Source of the DNA: JBCDGZ01 sp038750655
GTDB taxonomy: Bacteria; Bacteroidota; Bacteroidia; Chitinophagales; Saprospiraceae
Assembly (NCBI GenBank): GCA_038750655.1
Contig: JBCDGZ010000002.1
Coordinates: 1-64,000, forward strand
Length of the DNA: 64,000 nucleotides
Direction of reading: 5' to 3'
In this document: in pieces, positions 17,619 to 25,179 of the stretch
How the letters are laid out: every line of letters starts with the position of its first letter
Numbering within the stretch: the stretch's first letter is position 1
Made by a program: the position numbers and the translations under genes
The notes under the pieces: generated by a model
The model's input: only the letters and a program-made list of their open reading frames with translations
Databases searched by the model: none
Told to the model about the DNA's origin: nothing

Positions 17619-18158
17619 ATGCTCAAGTATATTCTCAATGCGATACTCATATTAGCGGTCGGCTTCGTCGTCGGGCGCTACTTTTACATGAAACCTAAAC
17701 ACATCAATGGCGAGCGGCCACCGGCCATCAGTGCTCAACTGCAGGACGGACAGACCTTCCAGTTAAAGGACCTCCAAGGCCAGTTCGTGTTGATCGATTT
17801 CTGGGGCAGTTGGTGCGGCCCCTGTCGAGGAGAAAATCCTTCTCTGGTGAAATTGTACGAAAAGTATAACCAGGCACGCTTTGAGGAGGCCAAAGGCTTC
17901 GAAATCGTCAGTGTAGGCATTGAGCAAAACAGCAAACGCTGGCAACGCGCCATCGAAAAAGATGGCCTCAGCTGGCCCTACCATATCCTCGACCAGGCCA
18001 GTAATCTCCGCTTCTTCGACTCCCCTATTGCGGCTGATTTTGGTGTAAAACAAGTCCCTACTAAATACCTGATCAATCCAGATGGAATCATCATGGGAGT
18101 CAATCTTTCTGTAGAGGAAATGGATAAGATGTTGGCTAAGCGCCTGACGAGCAACTGA
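17619..18158 (+). CDS. TlpA-like membrane-anchored thiol-disulfide protein
   Basis: A 179-residue protein with an N-terminal membrane anchor (residues 4-22) and a periplasmic thioredoxin fold of the AhpC/TSA-TlpA type. The redox motif is FWGSWCGPCRGENP, with Cys66 and Cys69, and the cis-proline loop is VKQVPTKYLINPDG. Such proteins reduce disulfides in the periplasm, for instance during cytochrome maturation or redox repair, using electrons from DsbD/CcdA-like partners; none is adjacent. It is preceded by a gene-poor 197 bp and followed 55 bp later by the TTG-initiated frame of grpE. Its specific client is unknown. Confidence 0.88.
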   Translation: MLKYILNAILILAVGFVVGRYFYMKPKHINGERPPAISAQLQDGQTFQLKDLQGQFVLIDFWGSWCGPCRGENPSLVKLYEKYNQARFEEAKGFEIVSVGIEQNSKRWQRAIEKDGLSWPYHILDQASNLRFFDSPIAADFGVKQVPTKYLINPDGIIMGVNLSVEEMDKMLAKRLTSN

Positions 18159-18255
18159 CAAAATGGCTCATACCGGGCAATGGCAAACAAATTGATGTAC
18201 AGCAAGTAGAATATTGGGCAATTCTGACCGGATTGTCCTGAAAGTCAGTGACAAA

Positions 18256-18882
18256 ATGTTAAAAAAAATCAAAGATATAATGAGCAAGAAGCCCAACCCT
18301 GATCAGCAGGAAAACGCAACGCCACAGGACGAGGCTGTAGCCCTTGACAACGAGCAGCAAGAAAATGCTGATTCTGGTAAGAAAAAAGCCAGCAGCCGAG
18401 GCAAAAAACAGAGCAAAACCGATAAGCTGCAAGCCGAAGTAGAAGAGCTGAATATCCAATTGGCGGAACAAAAAGATAAATTCTTGCGCCTCTTTGCAGA
18501 ATTCGATAACTTCAAGAAGCGAACGGTAAAGGAGAAAATAGAATTTATGAATACCGCTGCTCAGGACACTTTGGCAGCTTTACTGCCAATTCTTGACGAT
18601 TTTGACAGGGCTAAGAAAAATGCGGAAGACGAGAACAGCGCCGAGCCTTTCAGCGAAGGTGTTATGCTGGTTTACAATAAGCTCTACAATACGCTTCAGC
18701 AACGAGGCCTCAAACCGATGGAAACCAATGGGGAAGCTTTTGACCCCGAATTCCACGAGGCCATTACCGAAATTCCGGCTCCTACGGAAGATATGAAGGG
18801 AAAAATCATCGATACGATTGAGAAAGGATACGTGCTGAAAGAAAAAATCATCCGCCATGCTAAAGTCGTGGTCGGTAAATAA
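18256..18882 (+). CDS. grpE: Nucleotide exchange factor GrpE
   Basis: GrpE releases ADP from DnaK during the chaperone cycle. The 208-residue protein has a low-complexity, charged N-terminal arm rich in Gln, Glu and Lys (to about residue 65), a long coiled coil (KTDKLQAEVEELNIQLAEQK), then the conserved FLRLFAEFDNFKKRT and the beta-domain with GVMLVYNKL, GEAFDPEFHEAI and VLKEKIIRHAKVVV. The ATG at 18256 is preferred; an in-frame TTG at 18214 would add fourteen residues, and ATG 18280 is also possible. It precedes dnaJ by 61 bp; dnaK is not in the window. A hairpin (18886-18920) lies between the two genes. Confidence 0.95.
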   Translation: MLKKIKDIMSKKPNPDQQENATPQDEAVALDNEQQENADSGKKKASSRGKKQSKTDKLQAEVEELNIQLAEQKDKFLRLFAEFDNFKKRTVKEKIEFMNTAAQDTLAALLPILDDFDRAKKNAEDENSAEPFSEGVMLVYNKLYNTLQQRGLKPMETNGEAFDPEFHEAITEIPAPTEDMKGKIIDTIEKGYVLKEKIIRHAKVVVGK

Positions 18883-18885
18883 GCA

Positions 18886-18920
18886 TTCATCCAGTTGCCC
18901 CTTCGGACCAGCCGGATGAA
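18886..18920 (+). other. Intercistronic hairpin between grpE and dnaJ
   Basis: TTCATCC (18886-18892) pairs with GGATGAA (18914-18920). No T-run follows, so partial attenuation or mRNA processing is more likely than termination. Confidence 0.3.
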
Positions 18921-18943
18921 GCGACTACAACTAAATCTAGCGA

Positions 18944-20107
18944 ATGGCAAAAAGAGATTATTATGAGATATTAGGGGTCGAGCGCGATGCTGACGATACG
19001 AAGATCAAGAAGTCTTATCGCAAAATCGCGATGAAGTACCACCCCGACCGTAATCCGGGCGATCAAGCAGCGGAAGATAAGTTTAAAGAAGCAGCGGAGG
19101 CCTACGAGATCCTTAGCGATAAGGACAAGCGAGCCCGCTACGACCGATTCGGCCACGCTGGCGTGAGCGGCAATGGCGGCGGAGGCTTCAGCGGTGGTAT
19201 GACCATGGAAGACATCTTCTCTCAGTTTGGCGACATCTTCGGCGACGGTGGTAGCCCCTTCGAATCGTTTTTCGGAGGTGCCCGCGGCGGTCGCCGCTCT
19301 CGTAGCCAAGGAGGCGTCAAAGGCAGCAACCTCCGCATCAAAGTCCGACTGACTTTGGAAGAGATCGCTAACGGAGTCAATAAGAAAATTAAGGTCAAGA
19401 AGAAAGTTGTTTGTACGACTTGTAAGGGCAGCGGTGCCAAGGATGGCAGCTCTAAATCGACCTGTACAACTTGCCGGGGTTCTGGCTATGTCCGCCAAGT
19501 AAAAAGCACCTTCCTGGGGCAAATGCAGACCACCACCAGCTGCCCCACCTGCGCCGGTTCTGGCCAAATCATCACTGCTAAGTGCACCACTTGCCGCGGC
19601 GAAGGCTACGTCAATGGCGAGGAGACCTTGAGCATCGACATCCCTGCGGGTGTCGAGGAGGGCATGCAGCTCTCCATGCGAGGCAAGGGCAACGCTGGCC
19701 AGCGCGGAGGGCCTTCCGGCGATCTGCTCATCAGCATCGAAGAGGTTAAGCACGATTATTTGCAGCGCGAGGGTATGAATGTCATCTATGAGTTGTACCT
19801 CAATTTCGCCGATGCGGCCCTAGGCACTTCCTCTGAGGTGCCAACGATCGACGGGAAGGTGAAGGTGAAAATTCCGGCGGGGACGCAGGCGGGTAAGATT
19901 TTCCGCCTTAAGGAGAAGGGGTTGCCAGCAGTGCAGAGCTATGGCCGAGGAGATCAGCTGATCCACGTCAATATCTGGACGCCCAAGAAGCTCAACGAGC
20001 AAGAGACCAAGCTCCTCAAGAAGCTGCGCGAGATGCCCAACTTCCAACCTAAGCCCGGTAAAGCCGAGAAGGGCTTTTTCGAGCGCATGAAAGATTATTT
20101 CAGCTAG
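18944..20107 (+). CDS. dnaJ: Chaperone DnaJ (type I Hsp40)
   Basis: The co-chaperone that loads substrates on DnaK and triggers its ATPase. The 387-residue protein has a J domain with the HPD triad at His33-Pro34-Asp35, a Gly/Phe-rich linker (about 70-115) extended by a GGARGGRRSRSQGG stretch, four CxxCxGxG zinc repeats (CTTCKGSG, CTTCRGSG, CPTCAGSG, CTTCRGEG) and the C-terminal substrate domains. All zinc ligands are present. The gene sits 61 bp behind grpE and ends at a strong terminator. No CIRCE-like operator was seen upstream of the pair. Confidence 0.97.
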   Translation: MAKRDYYEILGVERDADDTKIKKSYRKIAMKYHPDRNPGDQAAEDKFKEAAEAYEILSDKDKRARYDRFGHAGVSGNGGGGFSGGMTMEDIFSQFGDIFGDGGSPFESFFGGARGGRRSRSQGGVKGSNLRIKVRLTLEEIANGVNKKIKVKKKVVCTTCKGSGAKDGSSKSTCTTCRGSGYVRQVKSTFLGQMQTTTSCPTCAGSGQIITAKCTTCRGEGYVNGEETLSIDIPAGVEEGMQLSMRGKGNAGQRGGPSGDLLISIEEVKHDYLQREGMNVIYELYLNFADAALGTSSEVPTIDGKVKVKIPAGTQAGKIFRLKEKGLPAVQSYGRGDQLIHVNIWTPKKLNEQETKLLKKLREMPNFQPKPGKAEKGFFERMKDYFS

Positions 20108-20136
20108 GGATTTTCCCCCTGGTACAATATATTCCT

Positions 20137-20180
20137 GTTTACGCCCATTTGGTTAATGCCAGATAGGCGTAAACTTTTTT
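20137..20180 (+). terminator. Rho-independent terminator after dnaJ
   Basis: GTTTACGCC (20137-20145) and GGCGTAAAC (20166-20174) form a perfect 9-bp stem followed directly by TTTTTT. It ends the grpE-dnaJ unit, 19 bases before the gldH start. Confidence 0.85.
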
Positions 20181-20198
20181 AGACCTAATGCTCCCGAA

Positions 20199-20675
20199 AT
20201 GAAAAACTGCTTGCTGCTTTTTGCACTTCTCCTCCTCCTCTCCGCCTGCGGCCCCAACTACATCCTGCAAAAATCTATCGAACTGCCCGAAAAAACCTGG
20301 AGCTATACCGATAGCCTCTACGCTACCCTCGACATCGCCGACACCAACAAGCTCTACAACCTCTACCTCGATATTGAGCACGGCACTTCCTACGCCAATC
20401 AGAATATTTATTTGCTCATCAAAACGCAATTCCCGGACGGGCAGATCGCTAGTAAGACCCTCTCTGTAGATTTAGCAGATAAAATAGGGAACTGGCAGGG
20501 TGACTGCAATGCGGAGACCTGTGATGTTCGCGTCAACCTCCAGCAAGGGGCTTTTTTTAATGCCCCCGGTCAATACAGTTTTAGTATTGCGCAGCACATG
20601 CGGATCGATCCCATTCCAGCGATTCATGGCGTGGGATTTAGTGTAGAGGATACGGGGAAAGTTAGGGAGTGGTAA
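20199..20675 (+). CDS. gldH: Gliding motility lipoprotein GldH
   Basis: A 158-residue lipoprotein with signal peptide MKNCLLLFALLLLLSAC, whose lipobox LLSAC puts the mature N-terminus at Cys17. Beyond this it shows the GldH pattern: LPEKTWSYTDSLYATLDIAD, LYNLYLDIEHGTSYANQNIY, KIGNWQGD and IHGVGFSVED. GldH is needed for gliding in Flavobacterium johnsoniae and is thought to act with other Gld proteins at the cell envelope. Its presence agrees with the T9SS cargo seen in this window. It follows the dnaJ terminator, so it needs its own promoter, but no canonical box was visible in the short gap. A repeat element fills the space to the convergent kynU. Confidence 0.88.
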   Translation: MKNCLLLFALLLLLSACGPNYILQKSIELPEKTWSYTDSLYATLDIADTNKLYNLYLDIEHGTSYANQNIYLLIKTQFPDGQIASKTLSVDLADKIGNWQGDCNAETCDVRVNLQQGAFFNAPGQYSFSIAQHMRIDPIPAIHGVGFSVEDTGKVREW

Positions 20676-20685
20676 ATTATTGCTG

Positions 20686-20768
20686 ATCGCCGTGTCCCTT
20701 GGCAGGAGACACCGCTCGGACGATTAAGGCTTCTTGTCAAGGCAGTGTCTCTCGACCAGAGGACACTG
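20686..20768. repeat. Hairpin repeat element, copy 2
   Basis: It opens with TCGCCGTGTCCCTT and the paired CAGG-a-GACAC, as in copy 1 at 8784, followed by GGACGA and GGCTTCT. It closes with a second hairpin CAGTGTC-t-CTC-gacca-GAG-GACACTG ending at 20768. The closing AGAGGACACTG is identical to that of copy 1, but the interior is about 90 bp shorter. It occupies almost all of the gap between the convergent gldH and kynU genes. Confidence 0.55.
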
Positions 20769-20775
20769 ACCAATA

Positions 20776-22053
20776 TTAACCAAAACTATCCAACATCGCT
20801 ACAAAGCGATACACCTCTTCGAACGTATTGTACATTGGCACCGGCGCAACCCGAATGACATTCGGCTCCCGCCAATCACAGACCACCCCCGCCGCCGTCA
20901 GCCGATCGTACAACTTACGGCCTCCAGGCCCGGTAAGGATGGAAAGCTGACAACCTCGCTGCGATGTATCCGAAGGGGTAATGACATTGTACTGATGCCC
21001 GCGTTGGTTGAGCCCGTGAATCAAAAACTCCATATAGCTCGTCAGCTGTACGCTCTTTTCCCGCAGGGCCTCCATTCCCGCCTCATCAAACATGTCCAGG
21101 CTGACCTTATGGGCGGCGAAGCTAAAAATCTGGGCATTGCTCAGTTGCCAGCCAGCAGCCCCCTTCATCGGAACAAAGCCTTTGCGCATCAAAAAGCGAT
21201 TCTCTTCATCGTGGCCCCACCAGCCAGCGAAGCGAGGTAGCTCTGAACGCTCGGCGTGGCGCTCGTGCACAAATGCACCACTTGGCCCTCCGGGGCCAGA
21301 GTTCAAGTATTTATAGCTGCACCACACTGCAAAATCAACGCCCCAGTCGTGCAGCCGCAGCGGCAAATTGCCGGCGGTGTGGGCGAGGTCAAACCCTACG
21401 CAGGCACCAGCCTGGCGGGCCGCCGCCGTAATCGCTGGTAGGTTGAAAAACTGTCCCGTATAATAATTCACCCCACCAAAAAGGACCAGCGCCGTTTGCT
21501 CCCCGTGCTCCTCAATCGCCGCCAAAATATCTCCGGTGCGCAGGGTCTCTTCCCCCTTCCGAGGCGCTATTTCTACAATAGCCTGCTCGGGAGCAAAGCC
21601 ATGAAAGCGCACCTGGCTTTCCACAGCATACTGGTCGGAGGGAAAAGCCCCCGCCTCCATGATGATCTTAAAGCGCGAACTGTTCGGACGGTAAAAACTC
21701 ACCATGAGCAGATGCAAATTGGTGGTCAGCGTATTCATCACGACAACTTCCTCGGGCTGGGCACCGACCAATCGCGCCGATTGAGGACCGACAAATTTGT
21801 GGTAGTACATCCAGGGCAATTCTCCTTTGAAGTGGCCCTCGACGCCGTAGGTTTTCCACTGCTCCAATTCGGCGTTCAGTGCTGCAGCGACGCCTTTAGG
21901 TTGTAGGCCCAGTGAGTTACCGCAGAGGTAGAGGCAATTGCGCCCTTCGTGCTGCGGGATATGGAATTGTTCTCGCCAGTGACGCAGCGGATCCTCTTGA
22001 TCAAGTTGGCGAGCAAAGTCGAGGCTGTTTTGATAGTCGGTAATCGTGTTCAC
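20776..22053 (-). CDS. kynU: Kynureninase
   Basis: A PLP enzyme that cleaves kynurenine to anthranilate and alanine (or 3-hydroxykynurenine to 3-hydroxyanthranilate), in tryptophan degradation or NAD synthesis. The 425 residues match the family length. Visible motifs are YLCGNSLGLQPKG near the N-terminus, the phosphate region NTLTTNLHLL, Asp222 and His225 in FDLAHTAG, and the PLP lysine Lys248 in WCSYKYLNSGPGG, followed by GWWGHDEENRF and the C-terminal SQRGCQLSI. The other kynurenine genes are not adjacent. A TATCTTTG promoter box lies 29 bases upstream of the start. Confidence 0.96.
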   Translation of the reverse strand: MNTITDYQNSLDFARQLDQEDPLRHWREQFHIPQHEGRNCLYLCGNSLGLQPKGVAAALNAELEQWKTYGVEGHFKGELPWMYYHKFVGPQSARLVGAQPEEVVVMNTLTTNLHLLMVSFYRPNSSRFKIIMEAGAFPSDQYAVESQVRFHGFAPEQAIVEIAPRKGEETLRTGDILAAIEEHGEQTALVLFGGVNYYTGQFFNLPAITAAARQAGACVGFDLAHTAGNLPLRLHDWGVDFAVWCSYKYLNSGPGGPSGAFVHERHAERSELPRFAGWWGHDEENRFLMRKGFVPMKGAAGWQLSNAQIFSFAAHKVSLDMFDEAGMEALREKSVQLTSYMEFLIHGLNQRGHQYNVITPSDTSQRGCQLSILTGPGGRKLYDRLTAAGVVCDWREPNVIRVAPVPMYNTFEEVYRFVAMLDSFG

Positions 22054-22081
22054 ATTCCTGGTATTTGGTGTTTTGATGGGG

Positions 22082-22089
22082 CAAAGATA
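22082..22089 (-). promoter_or_regulatory. Bacteroidota -7 promoter box for kynU (TATCTTTG)
   Basis: An exact TAnnTTTG match reading on the minus strand, ending 28 bases before the kynU ATG. Confidence 0.6.
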
Positions 22090-22105
22090 AGCATTTAAGA
22101 GGGCA

Positions 22106-22594
22106 TCAGAAAAGTTGACCCTGGGTGGCGAAGCTCATCGGATTTTCCAATTCTAATAACTTGCGTTTCATATCAAGACCGTAGAAATACCCCTGTAAAT
22201 CGCCATTTTTAGCAATCACTCGGTGGCAGGGAACAATGATGGCGATGGGATTGCTGCGATTGGCTTGCCCGACGGCCCTCATTTTGTTGGCATCGCCGAG
22301 GCGATGAGCGATTCCGGAATAGGAGGTGGTGTGCCCGTAGGGAATGCGTGTCAGCTGCTCCCAGACCGCTTGATGAAATTCCGGCGCATCGCCCCAGTCG
22401 AGTTGCAGGTCGAAGTCGGTGCGCTGGCGGGCGAAGTACTCTTTGAGTTGCTGTACACAGGCCCGTAGGGGCGCCGGCACTTCTTGATCGGGACAATGCT
22501 GCTTTTTACTCAGCTGAACCCGACGGATACCCCGTTCACTTCCGGTAATTTCGAAGCAGCCAAAGGGAGAGGAACAATAGGCCTTTTGTTGCAT
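22106..22594 (-). CDS. ogt: Methylated-DNA-protein-cysteine methyltransferase
   Basis: A 162-residue suicide repair protein that removes O6-methylguanine and O4-methylthymine from DNA. The active cysteine is Cys123 in IIVPCHRVI, preceded by the helix-turn-helix region (TTSYSGIAHRLGDANKMRAVGQANRSNP) with the Arg finger in KMRAVGQA. The small N-terminal domain is Cys-rich (AYCSSPFGCFEI), as in Ogt/MGMT members. The ATG at 22594 is preferred over the upstream frame, because TATCTTTA, one base off the promoter box, lies at 22618-22625. No ada-like transcription domain is attached. Confidence 0.93.
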   Translation of the reverse strand: MQQKAYCSSPFGCFEITGSERGIRRVQLSKKQHCPDQEVPAPLRACVQQLKEYFARQRTDFDLQLDWGDAPEFHQAVWEQLTRIPYGHTTSYSGIAHRLGDANKMRAVGQANRSNPIAIIVPCHRVIAKNGDLQGYFYGLDMKRKLLELENPMSFATQGQLF

Positions 22595-22662
22595 AAAATA
22601 CGGTATTGATTGAGGACTAAAGATACGCAAAATCCCAGAGTCCTGCTGGGCACTTTTCCTTC

Positions 22663-23355
22663 CTATTCTTCTACATTGAGAATAAAACCGACCCGAAAAA
22701 CATTTTCAATACTGATTTTGGGATCGCGCTTGAGGAGCTTGCGCAATCGAGAGATGAAGACATCAAAACTACGGCCCAGGAAGTAGTCTTTTTTACCGTA
22801 AATCTGCTCTACAGCTTCTTCGCGGCGCAGAATCTGCCCCTTATGCAGGCAAAGCAGCCGAAGCACCTCGTTTTCCTTTTGCGTAATGCGCTGGCATTGG
22901 CCGTTGAAGTGCAGCTCCTGTCGAGCATAGTCGAAATAATAATCCCCCAGGGTGAACTGCTCGGGACAGGTTTCCACTTCTGCTGTGGTATGCCGCAGCA
23001 CTACCTCAATTTTACAAAGCAGTTCGTCCTCATCGAAGGGTTTGGCGATGTAGTCTTCTGCGCCGAGGGCGTAGCCCTGCAAGCGATCCTCTTTCATCGA
23101 GCGGGCCGTCAGGAAAAGAAAGGGCAGCTGATAGCCTCGGGACTTGAGCTGCCGGGCAAAAGCAAAGCCATCCATTTCAGGCATCATGACATCCAGAATG
23201 CAAAGATCATAGCTGTCTTTCTCCAGCGCGCGCAGCCCCATCTGGCCATCGCGACACAGCTTGACCCGATACCCTTCGGCTTCGAGGAAATCCAGCAGCA
23301 AGAAGCCCAGATTGAGATCGTCCTCCACGATGATGATCTTCTTGGATGTTGACAT
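22663..23355 (-). CDS. OmpR-family response regulator
   Basis: A 230-residue DNA-binding response regulator. The receiver domain holds acidic residues in IIIVEDDLNLGF, phospho-acceptor Asp55 (LCILDVMMPEMDG), the LFLTA switch and the IAKPF lysine; the C-terminal winged helix covers about 135-230 (KENEVLRLLCLHKGQILRRE, SFDVFISRLRKLL). Its ATG shares one base with the stop of the upstream kinase gene (TAATG), so the two are translationally coupled. OmpR-type dimers bind direct repeats about 11 bp apart; TAACA repeats with that spacing lie in the operon's own upstream region at 24628-24654. Confidence 0.94.
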   Translation of the reverse strand: MSTSKKIIIVEDDLNLGFLLLDFLEAEGYRVKLCRDGQMGLRALEKDSYDLCILDVMMPEMDGFAFARQLKSRGYQLPFLFLTARSMKEDRLQGYALGAEDYIAKPFDEDELLCKIEVVLRHTTAEVETCPEQFTLGDYYFDYARQELHFNGQCQRITQKENEVLRLLCLHKGQILRREEAVEQIYGKKDYFLGRSFDVFISRLRKLLKRDPKISIENVFRVGFILNVEE

Positions 23356-24566
23356 TAGCCTTTGATTTGTGGTAAAAAGAGATTAAACTGGCTGCCCTTG
23401 TTCAGCTCGCTGAATATCTTGATGAAGCCCTGGTGCAGTTCGATCACCATTTTAACGTAACAGAGGCCCAATCCAAAGCCTTTTTGCTTGTACAGGTCTC
23501 CCTCGTTAATCCGTCGGAATTTATCAAAAACGAAGGGTTGGGCCGACTTGCAGATGCCGATCCCATTGTCTTCAAAGTGGACGGTGACGCCGTCGGCGGC
23601 TGTGCTGAGGCTGATACGAATGTCTGGTTTTTCCTTACAATATTTCAAGGCGTTATCGATCAGATTGCGGAAAGCATTACCCAGGTGAAAGGCATCGGCC
23701 ATGATTTCGATGGGCTGGTCGCCAATGTCGAGTCGCAGCTGCCCTGCTTTCTCACTGACCTGCATTTGCATTTCGTCAACCACTTCGTGCAGAAGCTGCT
23801 GCAGGTCCATTGGCTGGCAGTCGAGCTGGTACTCACCGCTTTCCATTTTGGCCAATTGCAAGACCCGCTCCACCTGCTCCCTCAACCGATCGCTCTCCTG
23901 ACGGATCACTTGGTAGTACTTATCGTCGCCCAGGCTCTGGTGCCGGCGCTGCAGCAAGCTAAGTGCTAGTTTGATGTTAGTCAGTGGCGTGCGGTATTCA
24001 TGCGCCATATTGCTGAAAAAGCTGACATTGAGTTCGTTCAGCCGCTTTTGACGAACCAGCGCCAGGTTGGCTAGAATGAAGGTAATACTTACAAACAGTA
24101 GGATCAAAACGGAGCTGAGGCCCATAAAGCCCATGCGATCCAGGATGTAGGTGTCTTTGTCTTGATTTAAAAAACTGACACTGAGCAAAGAACTGTCCTG
24201 GGTGACGGGCCCCATGGAGCAGCTGTAGGCCGAAGGCTGGCAGGCGGCCTCCTTGCCGTCTACCACATTGGCCTGGTATTCCAGATCAATATTGTAAAAA
24301 GACATCGAGCTATTGAGGGCTTCGTCGAGTCCTAGCTCATTGAGCCATTGATCTTTGATGACGGGCTGACAGCTTGCGACCTCCTGGCTTTGGCATCTCC
24401 GGCTGGTTTCCTCCACAGCATTGCAGAGCGCCATCCCAACCTTTTGATTGAATTGTTCTTCGATGAGGTCTCTAGAATGCAGCATCCATTTGACCTGAAA
24501 AATAATCAGGAGCACCAGGGCGATGGCCGAGGCAGCGACAATCCGGCTAATTTTATTGAAACGCAT
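23355..24566 (-). CDS. Sensor histidine kinase with Cys-containing periplasmic domain
   Basis: A 403-residue membrane kinase. Two transmembrane helices (about 8-28 and 147-170) flank a periplasmic domain with five cysteines (Cys48, Cys58, Cys66, Cys109 and Cys116), unusual for such a short sensor. The H-box is FFSNMAHEYRTPLTN (His189), followed by the N-box FRNLIDNALKYC, the G1 box DNGIGI and KGFGLGLCYVKM. The preferred start is ATG 24566 (MRFNKISRIV); an in-frame start at 24620 is possible. It is coupled to the response regulator downstream and divergent from a Cys-rich secreted protein, which may be its regulatory target or signal. The sensed stimulus is unknown; thiol or metal chemistry is a guess from the cysteines. 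Confidence 0.93.
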   Translation of the reverse strand: MRFNKISRIVAASAIALVLLIIFQVKWMLHSRDLIEEQFNQKVGMALCNAVEETSRRCQSQEVASCQPVIKDQWLNELGLDEALNSSMSFYNIDLEYQANVVDGKEAACQPSAYSCSMGPVTQDSSLLSVSFLNQDKDTYILDRMGFMGLSSVLILLFVSITFILANLALVRQKRLNELNVSFFSNMAHEYRTPLTNIKLALSLLQRRHQSLGDDKYYQVIRQESDRLREQVERVLQLAKMESGEYQLDCQPMDLQQLLHEVVDEMQMQVSEKAGQLRLDIGDQPIEIMADAFHLGNAFRNLIDNALKYCKEKPDIRISLSTAADGVTVHFEDNGIGICKSAQPFVFDKFRRINEGDLYKQKGFGLGLCYVKMVIELHQGFIKIFSELNKGSQFNLFLPQIKG

Positions 24567-24627
24567 AGGGCCTTGAGTTGTAGGGGCTTTACAAAAAAAC
24601 AAAAAAAGCAGCTTCCGCACCCGAATT

Positions 24628-24654
24628 TAACAGGTGGTTAACAAGTTTGTAACA
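24628..24654. promoter_or_regulatory. Direct repeats TAACA with 11-bp period, candidate OmpR-type operator
   Basis: TAACA occurs at 24628, 24639 and 24650, exactly 11 bp apart, in the wider form TTTAACA-ggtg-GTTAACA-agtt-TGTAACA; a weaker AAACA follows at 24661. A heptamer plus 4-bp spacer is the layout bound by PhoB/OmpR-type regulators. The site lies between the divergent kinase operon (start 24566) and the Cys-rich secreted protein gene (start 24752). Confidence 0.5.
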
Positions 24655-24751
24655 GCTCAAAAACAGCCTTTACAGCTCGTTAGCGCCAATTTTGTTAGGA
24701 CAAAACAACCGGTAGCTCGGCGGTTCCGAGTGAAACATCAATTCTAGTCCA

Positions 24752-25177
24752 ATGAAACAATTATTTGCACTAAGCATCGCTATGCTCTTCTCCACCCTAT
24801 TCCTCAGCTCGCTATCTGCACAGACCACCGTCAAAAATTGCAAGCCTGCCGACTGCCAAAAGGTTTGTAAGAAAGCAGTAATGGCCAAAGCAGACCTACC
24901 AAGCTGCACAGCAGCAAAAGCAGTCACTGTTGCGGCGGAAGACCAAGCAACGGCGAAAACGGCGAACTGTAAAAAAGTCTGTCCTCCCCAATGCTTACCG
25001 CTTTGCAACAAAGTGGCTAAGGAAGACGGGGATGACGTCAATCACTGGGCAGTTACCGTAGGACTGTCTGCGACGGAGGAAGCACAACAAAAGGAAACGA
25101 AAAAAGCAAGTTGTTCGCAGCCTTGCAAGGCAAAAGCGAAGACGGTAACTAATGCCAAAAGAGTAGCGTCTAATTAA
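24752..25177 (+). CDS. Small secreted cysteine-rich protein
   Basis: A 141-residue protein with a clear signal peptide (MKQLFALSIAMLFSTLFLSS, cleavage likely after SLSA) and a mature chain rich in Lys and Ala with ten cysteines arranged in clusters: NCKPADCQKVC, SC, NCKKVCPPQCLPLC and SCSQPC. No lipobox, no membrane helix and no T9SS tail. I do not recognise a family. Paired or clustered cysteines in a periplasmic protein suggest metal binding or disulfide-based redox chemistry, but that is inference. It is transcribed divergently from a two-component system whose sensor is itself Cys-rich, with 11-bp-spaced repeats in between. It ends two bases before the convergent hisIE stop. Confidence 0.75.
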   Translation: MKQLFALSIAMLFSTLFLSSLSAQTTVKNCKPADCQKVCKKAVMAKADLPSCTAAKAVTVAAEDQATAKTANCKKVCPPQCLPLCNKVAKEDGDDVNHWAVTVGLSATEEAQQKETKKASCSQPCKAKAKTVTNAKRVASN

Positions 25178-25179
25178 TC

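Noticed and set aside
18214..18255. Longer grpE from a TTG start
   Set aside because: The extra residues show no family similarity, and ATG 18256 gives a normal GrpE N-terminal arm.
18971..19753. 260-residue minus-strand frame opposite dnaJ
   Set aside because: It is the antisense of the codon-biased, Gly-rich dnaJ gene; it has no recognisable motif and there is no room for a separate promoter.
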